Counted from the first letter of the stretch, positions 33,838-43,577 are shown. The stretch: 64,000 nt of DNA from Bradyrhizobium paxllaeri (GCF_001693515.2 NZ_CP042968.1:4030001-4094000), one strand, 5' to 3'. Translations and numbers: made by a program. The notes: generated by a model not told the origin, from the letters alone.

Positions 33838-34932
33838 TTAACCTGCCGCGGCGCTCGCCGGTTTCGCTGCCGGTGCGGGAGGAACACGCCGGAACCGCAG
33901 CACGATCCGCGTGCCGTGATGGTCGGGATCGCGCTCGGCGCTGGCGTCCAGCTTGGCGGCCATCGCGCTGACGATGCGTTGTCCCATCCCGGTGGAGCGC
34001 GGGTCGGCCTTGGCGTTGAGGCCGACGCCGTCGTCCGAAATCGAGACCACGAGGTCTTCGCCGTCGGACTTGAGCTCGACGTGAATGGGACCGGCGCCGT
34101 CAGGATAGGCGTATTTGACGGCGTTCATCACCAGTTCGTTGACGATGATGCCGATCGCCACCGCGCGATCCGGGTCGATCTCGATCGGTTCGGCCGTGAG
34201 CGTCAACCGCGACATCCTGTTGCCCTCGGCCGAACGGCGGAGGTCTTCCAGCAGGGCCTCGAGATACTGGTTCAGGAGCACGCTCTTGAGGTCATGCGAG
34301 GTATAGAGGCGGCGGTGCACCTGGGCGACGGCGGCGACGCGGCCCATCGCATTGGTCAGCGCAGCCTTGACGTCGTCCTGGGTGGCCGAATTGGCCTGCA
34401 GGTGCAACAGCGAGGCGATGATCTGCAGCGAGTTGCCGACGCGGTGGTTGACTTCGCGCAGCAGCACTTCGCGTTCGGCCGCGAGCGCCGCATAGCGGTC
34501 GCGCGAGGCATGAACCTCGGCTTCGGCCTCGTCGCGGGCGCGTTGCAGCTCCGCCTGCCGCAGCGCGCCGTTGACGGCAACCTGCAGCAGCGGAATGAAG
34601 TCGCCCTGCGTATCCTTGACGAGATAGTCGGCGGCGCCGGCCTTCAGCGCCGTGACGGCGATCGCCGAATCCTGCGCGGCCGTGACGAACACCACCGGCG
34701 GGGCGTCCGCGATCGCCATGATCCGTTCCAGCGTTTCGAGGCCGTCGAGACCTGGCATGTACTGGTCGAGCGCGATCACGTCGATGCCGCCCTGTGCCAG
34801 CCGCGCCAGCCCTTCTTCTCCGCCTGCCGCGTGGACAACCTTGAAGCCGGCACGCGTCAGGCCGCGGTCGACCAGCCGGGCAAGGCCAGCGTCGTCGTCG
34901 ATATACAGCAATGTCGGCGTCGCAGGTTTCAT
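33838..34932 (-). CDS. Receiver plus HisKA_2/HWE-type histidine kinase
   Basis: The 364-residue soluble protein has an N-terminal receiver (YIDDD, phospho-acceptor Asp56 in IALDQYMPG, TAAQD, Lys in LVKDT), a coiled linker, and a kinase domain starting REVNHRVGNSLQIIASLL, which has the HisKA_2-type phospho-accepting His. The ATPase part has NELVMNAVKYAYP and DDGVGL. The order receiver-kinase means that phosphorylation of the receiver may control kinase output. It overlaps the upstream response regulator by four bases (ATGA), so it is the last gene of a coupled cassette. Confidence 0.92.
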   Translation of the reverse strand: MKPATPTLLYIDDDAGLARLVDRGLTRAGFKVVHAAGGEEGLARLAQGGIDVIALDQYMPGLDGLETLERIMAIADAPPVVFVTAAQDSAIAVTALKAGAADYLVKDTQGDFIPLLQVAVNGALRQAELQRARDEAEAEVHASRDRYAALAAEREVLLREVNHRVGNSLQIIASLLHLQANSATQDDVKAALTNAMGRVAAVAQVHRRLYTSHDLKSVLLNQYLEALLEDLRRSAEGNRMSRLTLTAEPIEIDPDRAVAIGIIVNELVMNAVKYAYPDGAGPIHVELKSDGEDLVVSISDDGVGLNAKADPRSTGMGQRIVSAMAAKLDASAERDPDHHGTRIVLRFRRVPPAPAAKPASAAAG

Positions 34933-35369
34933 AGGGCTGCCGGGGGGACCTGAATGACGGAAAAGAACAGACCGAGCTGGCGAATGGCGTTGGCGAAGCT
35001 TTCGTAGTTCACGGGCTTGGTAATATAGACGTTGCAACCGAGCTCGTAGCAACGCTTGATCTCATGGGAATCGTCGGTGGTGGTCAACACCACGACCGGC
35101 GTGGTCTTGAGATACTTGTTTTCCTTGACCCGCTTCAGAATGTCGATGCCCGTCGTGTCGGGCAAATTCAGATCGAGCAGAATCAGGAGCGCGCTGCCCT
35201 TGTGGTTCAGGCCCGTCCCGTCCGTGCCGAACAGATAGTTCAGTGCGGCTGTACCGCTGGTGAACGGAATTATCTCATTGTTGACACCGGACCGGCGTAT
35301 ATTCCGCTCGATCAGGCGGGCATGCCCCTCATCGTCCTCGATCATGATGATGGTGACTGGATTACTCAT
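34929..35369 (-). CDS. Rcp1-like single-domain response regulator
   Basis: A receiver of 146 residues with IMIEDDEGHARLIERNIRR, phospho-acceptor Asp in ILLDLNLPDTTG, LTTTDD and Lys in YITKPVNYE. The pattern with the NLP loop is the Rcp1/phytochrome-partner type. It overlaps the kinase genes on both sides by four bases, so all three are translated in a coupled way. I chose ATG 35369. Confidence 0.9.
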   Translation of the reverse strand: MSNPVTIIMIEDDEGHARLIERNIRRSGVNNEIIPFTSGTAALNYLFGTDGTGLNHKGSALLILLDLNLPDTTGIDILKRVKENKYLKTTPVVVLTTTDDSHEIKRCYELGCNVYITKPVNYESFANAIRQLGLFFSVIQVPPAAL

Positions 35370-36898
35370 GTACGTTTGTTCCGGTTGCCTGCTGGCCAAT
35401 TGATAGGCAGCGTAATCGTGAACGTGCTGCCCTGGTGAAGTTCCGACGCGACCGACATGGTTCCTCCCAGGCGGCGCACCAGGGCCCTGACATGGGCGAG
35501 CCCGATGCCTTGTCCCGGCTTGTCTTGGGTTCCCGCCCGGCGGAACAGATCGAAAATGCGCTGGTGGTCCTTGGGATCGATGCCGCGCCCATTGTCCGAT
35601 ATCTCGAAAATCGCAAAGCCGAGCTTGGTGCGACCGCGCACCGAGATTTCGCCGGGGACCCCGGTCTTGAGGTATTTGAGCGCATTATCGATCAGATTGG
35701 AGAATATCTGCTCCAGCGCAAGGCGGTCGCTGACGATATTCGGCAGCGCGTTGATCCGGATCTCGGCCTGGGCTTCCGCGGCCTGATGCGCCACCGTCGT
35801 CACGATAGCTTCCATCAGTTCCTTGGTGTCGATCCAGACCGGCTCGAATTCGCGCCGTCCCTCGCGGGTGAGGTTGAGGATCGCCGTTATCAACCGGTCC
35901 ATCTTGCCGATCGACGATTTGATGAAGCCGAGCGCCTCCGAGAAATCCTGCGAGAGCTGCTTGTCGGCACCCTCCAGCGCCGGCTCGGCGGTGTCGGTGG
36001 CGTTTTCCGGGGCGGCTGGCGCTTCGGATTGCGCGCGGGAAAGCGCTGCGATCCGTTTGAATATGTCGCCGCGCAATTCCTCCAGCTCGCTGGTGAAGCC
36101 CATGATGTTCACCAGCGGCGAGCGCAGATCGTGACTGACGATGTAGGCGAAGCGTTGAATCTCGTCATTGGCCTCGCGCAGGTCCGCGGTGCGCTCGTCG
36201 ATCGTGGCTTCGAGGTTGAGATGGCTGTCGCGCAGCCTGGCGTCGGCCAGGTCGCGCGCATGCGACGAACGCCGCACCAGGAAGATCGCGATGCCGGCGA
36301 GCACAACGACAAGACCCGAGCCGATGCCCGTAATCGAAGCCGCCAGCGTCTGGCTGCGATCTGCATTGGTCGTTCGCTCGACGAACAAACGATCTTCCTC
36401 GGCCCGCATCCGCACCGCGAGATCTTCGATATGTTTCATGGTGTCGCGGCCGATGCCCTCGCGCACGATCTTGGCGGCGTCGCTCATGCGCTGCGACCGG
36501 GCCAGTTCGAGTGTGGTGCGGAATTCCTCGACCCGCTGATCGTAGAGCGGCATCATCTCGTTGATGAGCCGCCTTTGCACCGGATTGTCGCTGATCAGCT
36601 GGCTCAGCCGCGTCAGCGCCGGCGCCAGTTCGGTCATCGCCTGCTCGAAATCGGCCTGAAAATCCGGCCGCAATGTCGCCAGATAGCCGCGCTGGGCGCT
36701 TTCGGCGCGCCGCAACTGCAGTTGGACGAGCGATATCTGGTTTTCAACCTCGAGGGTGCGCACAACCTTGCGGGCGTCCTCGCGCGCCAAGTTGACCAAA
36801 TGGACCGAGGCGGCGCTGATGACGGTCAAGACCAGCAGCCCCGCCCCAAGCAGCAGGGCGTGGCCCATGGCGCGCTTGCGCTGGGAGTCAGCGGTCAC
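35366..36898 (-). CDS. Membrane sensor histidine kinase with CHASE3 domain
   Basis: The 510-residue kinase has a membrane helix (about 11-31), a CHASE3-type sensor region, a second helix near 190-210 (VVVLAGIAIFLV), a HisKA with the phospho-accepting His in YIVSHDLRSPLVNIMGF, and an ATPase domain with DNALKY and DNGRGI. A low-complexity Ala/Pro/Glu insert follows the HisKA segment near residues 290-315. It has no receiver. It is the first gene of the cassette and the likely phosphodonor of the Rcp1-like regulator. Signal unknown. Confidence 0.92.
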   Translation of the reverse strand: MTADSQRKRAMGHALLLGAGLLVLTVISAASVHLVNLAREDARKVVRTLEVENQISLVQLQLRRAESAQRGYLATLRPDFQADFEQAMTELAPALTRLSQLISDNPVQRRLINEMMPLYDQRVEEFRTTLELARSQRMSDAAKIVREGIGRDTMKHIEDLAVRMRAEEDRLFVERTTNADRSQTLAASITGIGSGLVVVLAGIAIFLVRRSSHARDLADARLRDSHLNLEATIDERTADLREANDEIQRFAYIVSHDLRSPLVNIMGFTSELEELRGDIFKRIAALSRAQSEAPAAPENATDTAEPALEGADKQLSQDFSEALGFIKSSIGKMDRLITAILNLTREGRREFEPVWIDTKELMEAIVTTVAHQAAEAQAEIRINALPNIVSDRLALEQIFSNLIDNALKYLKTGVPGEISVRGRTKLGFAIFEISDNGRGIDPKDHQRIFDLFRRAGTQDKPGQGIGLAHVRALVRRLGGTMSVASELHQGSTFTITLPINWPAGNRNKRT

Positions 36899-37012
36899 AG
36901 TGATCTCGCGTCATGAGCAAACGGAACAAGCGCCCCTAGCTAACCCCTATACACGTCAACGAGCATGGAACCGATCGGTTCCATGCGCCGTCGAATATTG
37001 AGGTGTCCTCGC

Positions 37013-38374
37013 TCAGGAGGCCTTGCCGTCCACCGGCTTGCCGGCGAGGTACTGCTCAAGCCAGTGGATGTGGTAGTCGCCGTTGATGATATCGGCCTCC
37101 CGGACCAGCGCCCGGAACAGTGGCAGGGTGGTCTCGATGCCGTCGACCACCATCTCGTCGAGCGCCCGGCGCAGCCGCATCAGGCATTCGGCGCGGGTCT
37201 TGCCGTGCACGATCAGCTTGCCGACCAGCGAATCGTAATAGGGCGGAATGACGTAGCCCTGATAAACCGCGGAATCGATCCGCACGCCGAGCCCGCCGGG
37301 CGGGTGGAATTGCGTGATCTTGCCGGGCGAGGGGCGGAAGGTCTGCGGGTTTTCCGCGTTGACGCGGCATTCGATGGCATGGCCGATGATGGCGATCTCT
37401 TCCTGCTTCGCGGGCAGGTCGCCGCCGGCGGCGATGCGGATCTGCTCCAGCACCAGGTCGATGTCGGTGATGCTCTCGGTGACGGGATGCTCGACCTGGA
37501 TGCGGGTGTTCATCTCGATGAAATAGAACTCGCCATCCTCGTAGAGGAATTCGATGGTGCCGACGCCGAGATACTTCATGTCCCGCATCGCCTTGGCGCA
37601 GGTCTCGCCGATCTTGGCGCGGGCGGCGGCGGCGAGAACCGGCGAGGGGCCTTCTTCCCAGACCTTCTGGTGACGGCGCTGCAGCGAGCAGTCGCGCTCG
37701 CCGAGATGGATCGCGCCGCCGCGGCCGTCGCCGAGAATCTGGATCTCGATGTGGCGCGGCTTCTGCAGGTATTTTTCCAGATAGACCGAGGCATCGCCGA
37801 ACGCCGACTTGGCTTCATTGCCGGCCGTCGTCAGCGCCATCATCAGATCGTCGGCGGTTTGCGCGACCTTCATGCCGCGGCCGCCACCGCCGGCAGCGGC
37901 CTTGACCAGCACGGGGAAGCCGATCGCCTTGGCAATCGCCATCGCGTCGTCATCCGACGAAACCGCGCCGTCGGAGCCGGGCACGACGGGAATGCCGAGC
38001 CGCTTGGCGGTCTTCTTGGCCTCGATCTTGTCGCCCATCAGGCGGATGTGTTCGGCCTTCGGGCCGATGAAATGCAGATTGTGCTCGGCGAGGATTTCGG
38101 CGAAGCGGGCGTTCTCGGACAGGAATCCGTAGCCGGGATGCACGGCGTCCGCGCCGGTGATCTCGCAGGCCGCGAGCAGTGCGGGAACGTTGAGGTAGGA
38201 GTCCTTGGACGGCGGCGGCCCGATGCAGACGCTCTCGTCGGCGAGCCGCACATGCATGGCGTCGGCGTCGGCGGTGGAATGCACGGCAACGGTGGAGATG
38301 CCGAGCTCCTTGCACGCGCGCAGCACGCGCAGGGCAATCTCGCCGCGATTGGCTATCAGAATCTTATCGAACAT
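37013..38374 (-). CDS. accC: Acetyl-CoA carboxylase, biotin carboxylase subunit
   Basis: AccC carboxylates the biotin of AccB using ATP and bicarbonate, the first half of malonyl-CoA synthesis. The 453 residues begin [17 protein letters not shown], as in all Acc[13 protein letters not shown], the ATP-grasp glycine loop [23 protein letters not shown] and the [14 protein letters not shown] motif with metal ligands and catalytic Arg are intact. It follows accB by 24 bases. Confidence 0.98.
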   Translation of the reverse strand: MFDKILIANRGEIALRVLRACKELGISTVAVHSTADADAMHVRLADESVCIGPPPSKDSYLNVPALLAACEITGADAVHPGYGFLSENARFAEILAEHNLHFIGPKAEHIRLMGDKIEAKKTAKRLGIPVVPGSDGAVSSDDDAMAIAKAIGFPVLVKAAAGGGGRGMKVAQTADDLMMALTTAGNEAKSAFGDASVYLEKYLQKPRHIEIQILGDGRGGAIHLGERDCSLQRRHQKVWEEGPSPVLAAAARAKIGETCAKAMRDMKYLGVGTIEFLYEDGEFYFIEMNTRIQVEHPVTESITDIDLVLEQIRIAAGGDLPAKQEEIAIIGHAIECRVNAENPQTFRPSPGKITQFHPPGGLGVRIDSAVYQGYVIPPYYDSLVGKLIVHGKTRAECLMRLRRALDEMVVDGIETTLPLFRALVREADIINGDYHIHWLEQYLAGKPVDGKAS

Positions 38375-38398
38375 CGCAGCGCCTGACGTTGACGAGTT

Positions 38399-38890
38399 TT
38401 ATTCAATGATCACGAGCGGCTCGCCGAATTCGACCGGCTGGCCGTCTTCGACGAGAATTTGCGTCACCGTGCCGGCGCGCGGCGACGGGATCTGGTTCAT
38501 CGTCTTCATCGCTTCGATGATCAGCAGGGTTTGCCCGGCCGATACCTTGGTGCCGACGTCGATGAACGGCTTGGCGCCGGGCTCGGGTGCCCAATAGGCG
38601 GTGCCGACCATCGGCGAGGGGACCACGCCCGGATGTTTGGCAAGATCCGTCGCCGGAGCCGCGGCAATGGCTGCCGCCGCAGCCGGCATCGGCTGGTAGC
38701 TCGCCGGCATTGTCGCGGCGACCGTGACGTTGCGCGCGACGCGCAGCCGCAGGCCGGCGCGCTCGATTTCGATCTCGGTCAGGCTGGTCTCATCCAGCAG
38801 GAGCGCGAGTTCGCGAATGAGCGCGCTGTCGTCGCTCTGCAGATTGGCGGCTGATTTGTCCGCTGACTTGTTGTCGGGCTGGCGGGCCAT
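38399..38890 (-). CDS. accB: Biotin carboxyl carrier protein of acetyl-CoA carboxylase
   Basis: The 163-residue carrier has an N-terminal helix region ([20 protein letters not shown]), an Ala/Pro linker, and a C-terminal biotinyl domain with the biotinylated Lys in [11 protein letters not shown]. The end [12 protein letters not shown] is typical. It lies between aroQ and accC in one operon. Confidence 0.98.
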   Translation of the reverse strand: MARQPDNKSADKSAANLQSDDSALIRELALLLDETSLTEIEIERAGLRLRVARNVTVAATMPASYQPMPAAAAAIAAAPATDLAKHPGVVPSPMVGTAYWAPEPGAKPFIDVGTKVSAGQTLLIIEAMKTMNQIPSPRAGTVTQILVEDGQPVEFGEPLVIIE

Positions 38891-38980
38891 GCTCTTTGAT
38901 CCGGAATCTCGATGTGGGTGACGGCTTAAGCGTCAGGCTTGGTGTCGTTCGATCTCAGGTGTGAGGTCAGTTTTTGAAAG

Positions 38981-39451
38981 TCAGGTCTTCGCCTTGGCGC
39001 CGATCTTGGCGGCCAGGCCGTTGATTGCGAGCCGGTAGCCGTCGATGCCGAAGCCGCAGAGCGAGGCGAAGGCGGCCATGGCCGTGAAGGAGTGGTGACG
39101 GAAGCTCTCGCGGGCGTGGATGTTGCTGATATGCACTTCGACCGTTGGGATCTTCACCGCGACCAGCGCGTCGTGCAGCGCGATCGAGGTGTGCGAATAG
39201 CCGCCGGCGTTGATGATGATGCCGGCTACCTTCTTCGCATGCGCCTCGTGGATGAAGTCGATCAGTTCGCCCTCGCGGTTGGACTGCCGGCAATCGGCCT
39301 TCAGGCCGAACTGCGCTGCGGTTTCCACGCAAAGCTTTTCGACATCGGCAAGCGACGAATGGCCATATTTTTCCGGCTCGCGAATCCCCAACATGTTGAG
39401 GTTCGGGCCGTTGAGCACATAGATCGTCGCGGCAGCGGTTCCTTGGGCCAT
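38981..39451 (-). CDS. aroQ: Type II 3-dehydroquinate dehydratase
   Basis: The dodecameric type II enzyme of the shikimate pathway, 156 residues. Marks are [19 protein letters not shown] with the catalytic Tyr and Arg nearby, [16 protein letters not shown] with substrate contacts, and [18 protein letters not shown] with the catalytic His. It is 90 bases upstream of accB on the same strand; aroQ-accB-accC is a common alphaproteobacterial order. Confidence 0.97.
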   Translation of the reverse strand: MAQGTAAATIYVLNGPNLNMLGIREPEKYGHSSLADVEKLCVETAAQFGLKADCRQSNREGELIDFIHEAHAKKVAGIIINAGGYSHTSIALHDALVAVKIPTVEVHISNIHARESFRHHSFTAMAAFASLCGFGIDGYRLAINGLAAKIGAKAKT

Positions 39452-39838
39452 CCGGATTCCAGCAAAAAGGGGCGGGCAGGTCGCGGCGTTATAGGTAACA
39501 ACGCGGCCAAGGGGAAGCCTTTAGCCCGCCGCCGTCCCTTTCAAGCGCCTCATCCTGTTCATAAAAAGGCGCATGGAACCTGCTGAATTCGTTCATTAAC
39601 CAATGACTCCGAATCGGCCCGCGGTGGCCGTGCGGCGATTGTTCGTCCACTGTTGCTGCTGAGACGCCCGGTTCGGCCGAAAGCGATAGGTAACAATGCT
39701 GCCCATGGTAGAGCCGCGCCACGATGGGTCTAGTAAGTTGTACCTCGTCAACTCGACGGCTATGGTTTGCTCGTACCCTCGACAAACGAAAAGGGCAGGC
39801 ATTGCTGCCCGCCCTGATCGCTTGCGAAAATCTCGCCG
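39452..39838. other. Intergenic region between aroQ and the DUF1236 gene
   Basis: These 387 bases should hold the promoter of aroQ-accB-accC and, at 39784-39812, the terminator of the DUF1236 gene. Short frames on the minus strand (39489-39802) have no family features and are not called. Confidence 0.5.
39784..39812 (-). terminator. Intrinsic terminator after the DUF1236 gene
   Basis: On the minus strand GGGCAG and CTGCCC pair around CAATGC and are followed by TTTTCGTTT. It lies 26 bases past the stop of the DUF1236 gene. Confidence 0.75.
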
Positions 39839-40636
39839 TTAGGCTTCCAGAACTGCCACGATCTCGAAGGTGTTCGGATCCACGATCACGATCTGCTCCT
39901 TGACGAGGATGAACTTATACCTGCGCCACTCCGGATAGATCGTCACTACGCGCTCCGGCAACGCGTGGAAGTGCACGTCGCGCGGCACCCTTGTGCCAAC
40001 CGAAATCGAGAAGTTCACGTTGGTCACCGGCTGAACGCGCTGCTCCCTGATCACGCTGGTGATCTGGGTGCGCTGCTCGGTCGAGAGCTTCGCGCCGGCG
40101 CCGGCCTGGCCCGTCGTGGTCTGACCCGCGGCTCCACCCTGAGTCTGGGTCTGCATGCGGTCCTGCTGGCGGTCCTGCTGGCCTTGGGCCTTCTGGTCAC
40201 GCTGCATGCTCTTGTCGCGGTCCTGGGTCTGGTCACGCTGGGTCGTGCTCTGATCACGTTCCATCTTGCCCTGGCCGGTCGTCTGGCCCTTGTCGGACTT
40301 CTGTTCGGCCTTCTGCTCGGACTTCATGCCACCGCGGTCTTCTTTTCCCTCGGCCTTCATGTCTTTGCCGCCCTTCTTCTGGTCGTCGGCGCGCTGGTTC
40401 TTTTCAGCGCCCATCGACTTCGGCTGCTCGGACTGCGCACCCTTCATCTCGGACTTGCCGCTGGGTTCACGTTGCATGGTGCCTGAGGCGCCACCGCGCT
40501 CAGAAGAAGGCGCGCTCTGTTGCGCCGTGGAACCAGCCCCGGTGTCGCGCCCCATGCCGGTGCCTTGCGCATTTGCAAAGCCGGTTCCGGCGATCAGGGC
40601 CGCTGTCGCGACCGTAATCAGAAAGCGATTACTCAT
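39839..40636 (-). CDS. DUF1236-domain secreted protein with Gln/Lys-rich region
   Basis: The 265-residue product has a signal peptide (MSNRFLITVATAALIAGTGF, cleaved near ANAQG), a long charged low-complexity middle rich in Gln, Lys, Asp and Gly (about 30-175), and a C-terminal DUF1236 domain with SVGTRVPRDVHFHALPERVVTIYPEWRRYKFILVKEQIVIVDP. This is a common periplasmic domain in Bradyrhizobium and relatives, of unknown function. GAGGAG lies before ATG 40636. Confidence 0.85.
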   Translation of the reverse strand: MSNRFLITVATAALIAGTGFANAQGTGMGRDTGAGSTAQQSAPSSERGGASGTMQREPSGKSEMKGAQSEQPKSMGAEKNQRADDQKKGGKDMKAEGKEDRGGMKSEQKAEQKSDKGQTTGQGKMERDQSTTQRDQTQDRDKSMQRDQKAQGQQDRQQDRMQTQTQGGAAGQTTTGQAGAGAKLSTEQRTQITSVIREQRVQPVTNVNFSISVGTRVPRDVHFHALPERVVTIYPEWRRYKFILVKEQIVIVDPNTFEIVAVLEA

Positions 40637-40810
40637 CGAAAGTCTCCTCACGTGTCTGCATTGCCCGCACCGACAACGAAAGGATTTGAGTGATGTTCCT
40701 GATAAGTTGATAGTTCCGCCGACTTTGTTTTGTGAATGCGCGATGAACGCGGACCCCGACGGATACAGGCTTTGCCGACGCGTTTGCTTTTCTCAATGCG
40801 GGATAGTTTC

Positions 40811-40930
40811 TCAGCCGCAGGCCCAGTCGAATTCCATCGTCGCGAGATCGAGCTGACCGTTGCCGCCACCGAAATTGAAGCCGCCGAAATGCTCTTCGAT
40901 CTCGAGATAGGTCGCGCTGTATTTCGGCAT
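40811..40930 (-). CDS. Possible small protein or gene remnant (39 residues)
   Basis: The frame starts MPKYSATYLEIEEHFGGF and ends DLATMEFDWACG. The codons are strongly GC3-rich, as in real genes here. Directly upstream, in another frame, the bases read LDELGAYIAPYTER, which also looks coding. This could be the end of a decayed longer gene with a frameshift, or a small protein. No family recognised. Confidence 0.3.
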   Translation of the reverse strand: MPKYSATYLEIEEHFGGFNFGGGNGQLDLATMEFDWACG

Positions 40931-41021
40931 CGTTCGGTGTAGGGCGCGATGTACGCGCCGAGTTCGTCTAGTGACCCCTTGCATGGTCACGGTTCGATCG
41001 GCGGGCCTTGCCCGAAAAAGA

Positions 41022-41048
41022 AAATCCGGCTGCGGTGCAGCCGGATTT
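41022..41048 (-). terminator. Terminator hairpin after the DsbA-family gene
   Basis: AAATCCGGCTGC and GCAGCCGGATTT form 12 pairs around a short loop, with T-rich sequence following on the minus strand (CTTTTTCT). It lies about 26 bases after the stop of the DsbA-like gene. Confidence 0.7.
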
Positions 41049-41074
41049 GATGGCTTCAACGATTTCAGCTGGTC

Positions 41075-41842
41075 TCAGCAGGTCGCCTTGCCGCAACGGG
41101 CATTGTTGATCTTTTCGCGCAGGGCTTCGGCACCGACCGCGCCGATCACGACCTGCTTGCCGATTACATAGCTCGGCGTGCCGTTCATGCCCATTGCCTC
41201 GGCGAGCTTGAAGTTTTCCTCGAGCGTGTTGCGGACTTCGGCGCTCGAGAGGTCCTTCTCCAGCTTTGCCATGTCGAGGCCGACTTCCTTGGCAACGGCC
41301 ATCGCGCGCGCCTTGTCGGCGGCGCCGCGGCCGGTCAGCAGCTTCTGATGGAAGTCGAGATATTTCTTGCCGGTCGGATCCTGCATGCGCACGGCGACGC
41401 CGACCTGGGCGGCCTCGACCGAGCCGGCACTCAAGACCGGAAATTCCTTCAGCACGACCTTCAGTTTCGGGTCGGCCTTCATCAACTCCATCATGTCGAT
41501 CATCGCGCGCTTGCAGTAGCCGCAATTATAATCGAAGAACTCGACGAAGGTGACGTCGCCGTCCTTGTTGCCGAGCGTGACGTTGCGCGGCGAGTTGAAG
41601 ATCGCCTCGGCATTGTTGGCGACGCCGGCCTCGTGCTTGGCGGCTTCGGCCGCGGCCTGGCGCTTGCTGAGTTCAGTCATCGCCTCTTCGAGCACTTCGG
41701 GATGCTTGATCAGGTAATTCCGGATCATGGCTTCGATCTCGCCGCGCTGGCTGTCGGTGAAGCTCTGCGCGGAAGCGGGCGGCGGCGCGCCGCAGAGCGC
41801 CACAGCGAACAATGCGGGGATGAGAAAACGGAACGAGGGCAT
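41075..41842 (-). CDS. DsbA-family thiol:disulphide oxidoreductase
   Basis: The 255-residue periplasmic protein has a signal peptide (MPSFRFLIPALFAVALCGA, cleaved near ASAQS), an N-terminal helical oligomerisation segment (IEAMIRNYLIKHPEVLEEAM) as in ScsC/Com1-type proteins, and a thioredoxin-fold domain with the active-site Cys-Gly-Tyr-Cys in FFDYNCGYCKR and cis-Pro in NGTPSYVIG. Two more Cys are at the very C terminus (ARCGKATC). It likely forms or isomerises disulphides in the envelope. Start ATG 41842. Confidence 0.92.
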   Translation of the reverse strand: MPSFRFLIPALFAVALCGAPPPASAQSFTDSQRGEIEAMIRNYLIKHPEVLEEAMTELSKRQAAAEAAKHEAGVANNAEAIFNSPRNVTLGNKDGDVTFVEFFDYNCGYCKRAMIDMMELMKADPKLKVVLKEFPVLSAGSVEAAQVGVAVRMQDPTGKKYLDFHQKLLTGRGAADKARAMAVAKEVGLDMAKLEKDLSSAEVRNTLEENFKLAEAMGMNGTPSYVIGKQVVIGAVGAEALREKINNARCGKATC

Positions 41843-41969
41843 CGGTAAGTCCTTATGCGGCGGGGTCCCGGGCAATTCTGCTGAAGGCCGGCTCCTGGAG
41901 AATATCTCGGTTCGTGGCGACCTGATCCTGAGTGAACCAGGTCGGATTATAGCCGAATGCGGTTGAATT

Positions 41970-43403
41970 CTAGTTGCTCTTCTGGCCCGGCAGCGGCTTG
42001 GCGCTCACAATGTCGTCAGCCTTGACCCAGCCGGGCGTACCGATTGCGAAGCGCGTTTTGGCGCGTGAGGCAAGATCGCGGGCGGTCTTGCTGTCGCCGC
42101 GAAGGTAGGCGGCCTGGGCCGAGGCGAGGTCGGCCTGCGCGTAGTCGCCCTTTCTTCCATAGGCCATGGCGAGCTGGGTATAGCCGATCGGCGCCTCGGT
42201 CTCGCGCGCTACCGCCCCGCGCAGGATCGAGATGGCCTCGTCGGTGTAGGCGTTGTTGCCGGTTGCCACGAGGGCTTGCCCAAGCATCATCTCGATCAGC
42301 GGCGAGTGGTTGGAGAGCTGCACCGCCTTGCGCAGCGGCGCGATCGCCTCCTGCGGCTTGCCGCCCTCGAGCAGCGCTTGCCCGCGCACTTCATAAAAAT
42401 AGGGATTGTTGGGCTGCTGCTGAAGCAAGGCGTCAATCTGGGAAAGTGCGCTGCGCAGATCGCCGTGCCGATAGGTCGCGATCGCGTGCGCATAGCGCGC
42501 GGGCAGGCTGTTGTTGGACATCGGATAGCGCCGGTACACGGTCTCCTGCCGCTCCATGAAGGCCGAGATCTTGGCGCGCACCATGTCGTGACGGAGCTGC
42601 AGGGCAGGGTCGTCCTTCTTGTCCCAATAAGGGCTCGACCGTGCCAGTTCTTCCAGCGCGGCGACACGCTGGGCCGGCATCGGATGTGACTGAACGTAGG
42701 GGTCGGCGCCGCGCGCGGCGAACAGGCTTTCCTCGGTGAAGCGTTTGAAGGTCTCGTACATGCCCCTAGAGGACTGGCCGGTGGCGTTCAGAAACTTCAC
42801 GCCGGCCTTGTCGGCGTTTTCCTCCTGCTGGCGCACGTAAGAGAGCAGATTGCGGCGGATGATTTCTCCGGGAGCCGAGAACATCGCCGCGCCGGCGTTG
42901 GCCAGGCCACTATTGCTGCCGCCGCCTTGCGCGCCCGCGACCATCGCGCCGGCGCCGAGCAGCATGGCAATGATCATCTGCGTCTGCGCCTGCGCCATCT
43001 GTTCGCGCATCTTGGCGAGATGACCGCCGGCGAGGTGGCCGGTTTCATGCGCCATCACGCCGATGATCTGGTTCGGCGTCTCCGACTGCAGGATCGCCCC
43101 GTAGTTCACGAAGATACGCCGGCCGTCAGCAACGAAGGCGTTGAAGACGCTCTGGTTGATGATCACCATCTGGATGTTCTGCTTTTCCAGACCGGCGGCG
43201 CGTAGGATCGGACGGGTATATTCGCGCAGCAATTGTTCCGTCTCGGCGTCGCGGAGCACGGGCGGGCCCCTGTTTTCCTGCGCCGTCGCCGTCATCGGCG
43301 CAGCAACAAGCGCGACGGCTGTGGCCAGCGCCGTCAACTTCAGTGATTTCTTGCGTAAGGCGATGCGGAGCAGCATGAGCAGTCTTTGGCGATTGGCTTT
43401 CAT
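41970..43403 (-). CDS. M48-family metalloprotease with TPR repeats (BepA-like)
   Basis: The 477-residue protein has a signal/anchor (about 20-42), an M48 protease domain with the zinc motif HETGH and downstream EENADKAGVKFL holding the third ligand, and a C-terminal TPR region from about 300 on (YATAxxxxG-type helices such as YRHGDLRSALSQIDALLQQQP). This is the BepA/YfgC layout, an outer-membrane-protein quality control protease. It is divergent from the aminotransferase gene. Confidence 0.93.
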   Translation of the reverse strand: MKANRQRLLMLLRIALRKKSLKLTALATAVALVAAPMTATAQENRGPPVLRDAETEQLLREYTRPILRAAGLEKQNIQMVIINQSVFNAFVADGRRIFVNYGAILQSETPNQIIGVMAHETGHLAGGHLAKMREQMAQAQTQMIIAMLLGAGAMVAGAQGGGSNSGLANAGAAMFSAPGEIIRRNLLSYVRQQEENADKAGVKFLNATGQSSRGMYETFKRFTEESLFAARGADPYVQSHPMPAQRVAALEELARSSPYWDKKDDPALQLRHDMVRAKISAFMERQETVYRRYPMSNNSLPARYAHAIATYRHGDLRSALSQIDALLQQQPNNPYFYEVRGQALLEGGKPQEAIAPLRKAVQLSNHSPLIEMMLGQALVATGNNAYTDEAISILRGAVARETEAPIGYTQLAMAYGRKGDYAQADLASAQAAYLRGDSKTARDLASRAKTRFAIGTPGWVKADDIVSAKPLPGQKSN

Positions 43404-43577
43404 TTCCGGATTTGGCCGGACGAGGTCCCGGTTTGTTGTTTCAACGTTTCTTTATCCGACCCGGTATCACTGCGCTTGAAAACGCTATAACAAGCCATCG
43501 AATACGGCCAGTCTGGGGCGGTAACCGGTTCGGGAACCCTCGATTCGAGGCCGCGCCCGCGCAAATAACAGAAATCG

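Larger units (their letters stand above)
40637..41074. other. Region between the DUF1236 and DsbA genes
   Basis: These 438 bases hold no gene that I can assign with confidence. One short frame at 40811-40930 has strong coding-like codon use and is listed separately. A weak inverted repeat (AAAATCCGGCTGC and GCAGCCGGATTT, 41022-41048) follows the DsbA gene and probably ends its transcript. Confidence 0.45.

Noticed and set aside
39489..39802. Two short minus-strand frames upstream of aroQ
   Set aside because: They overlap each other in different frames, have no recognisable features and cover the expected aroQ promoter.
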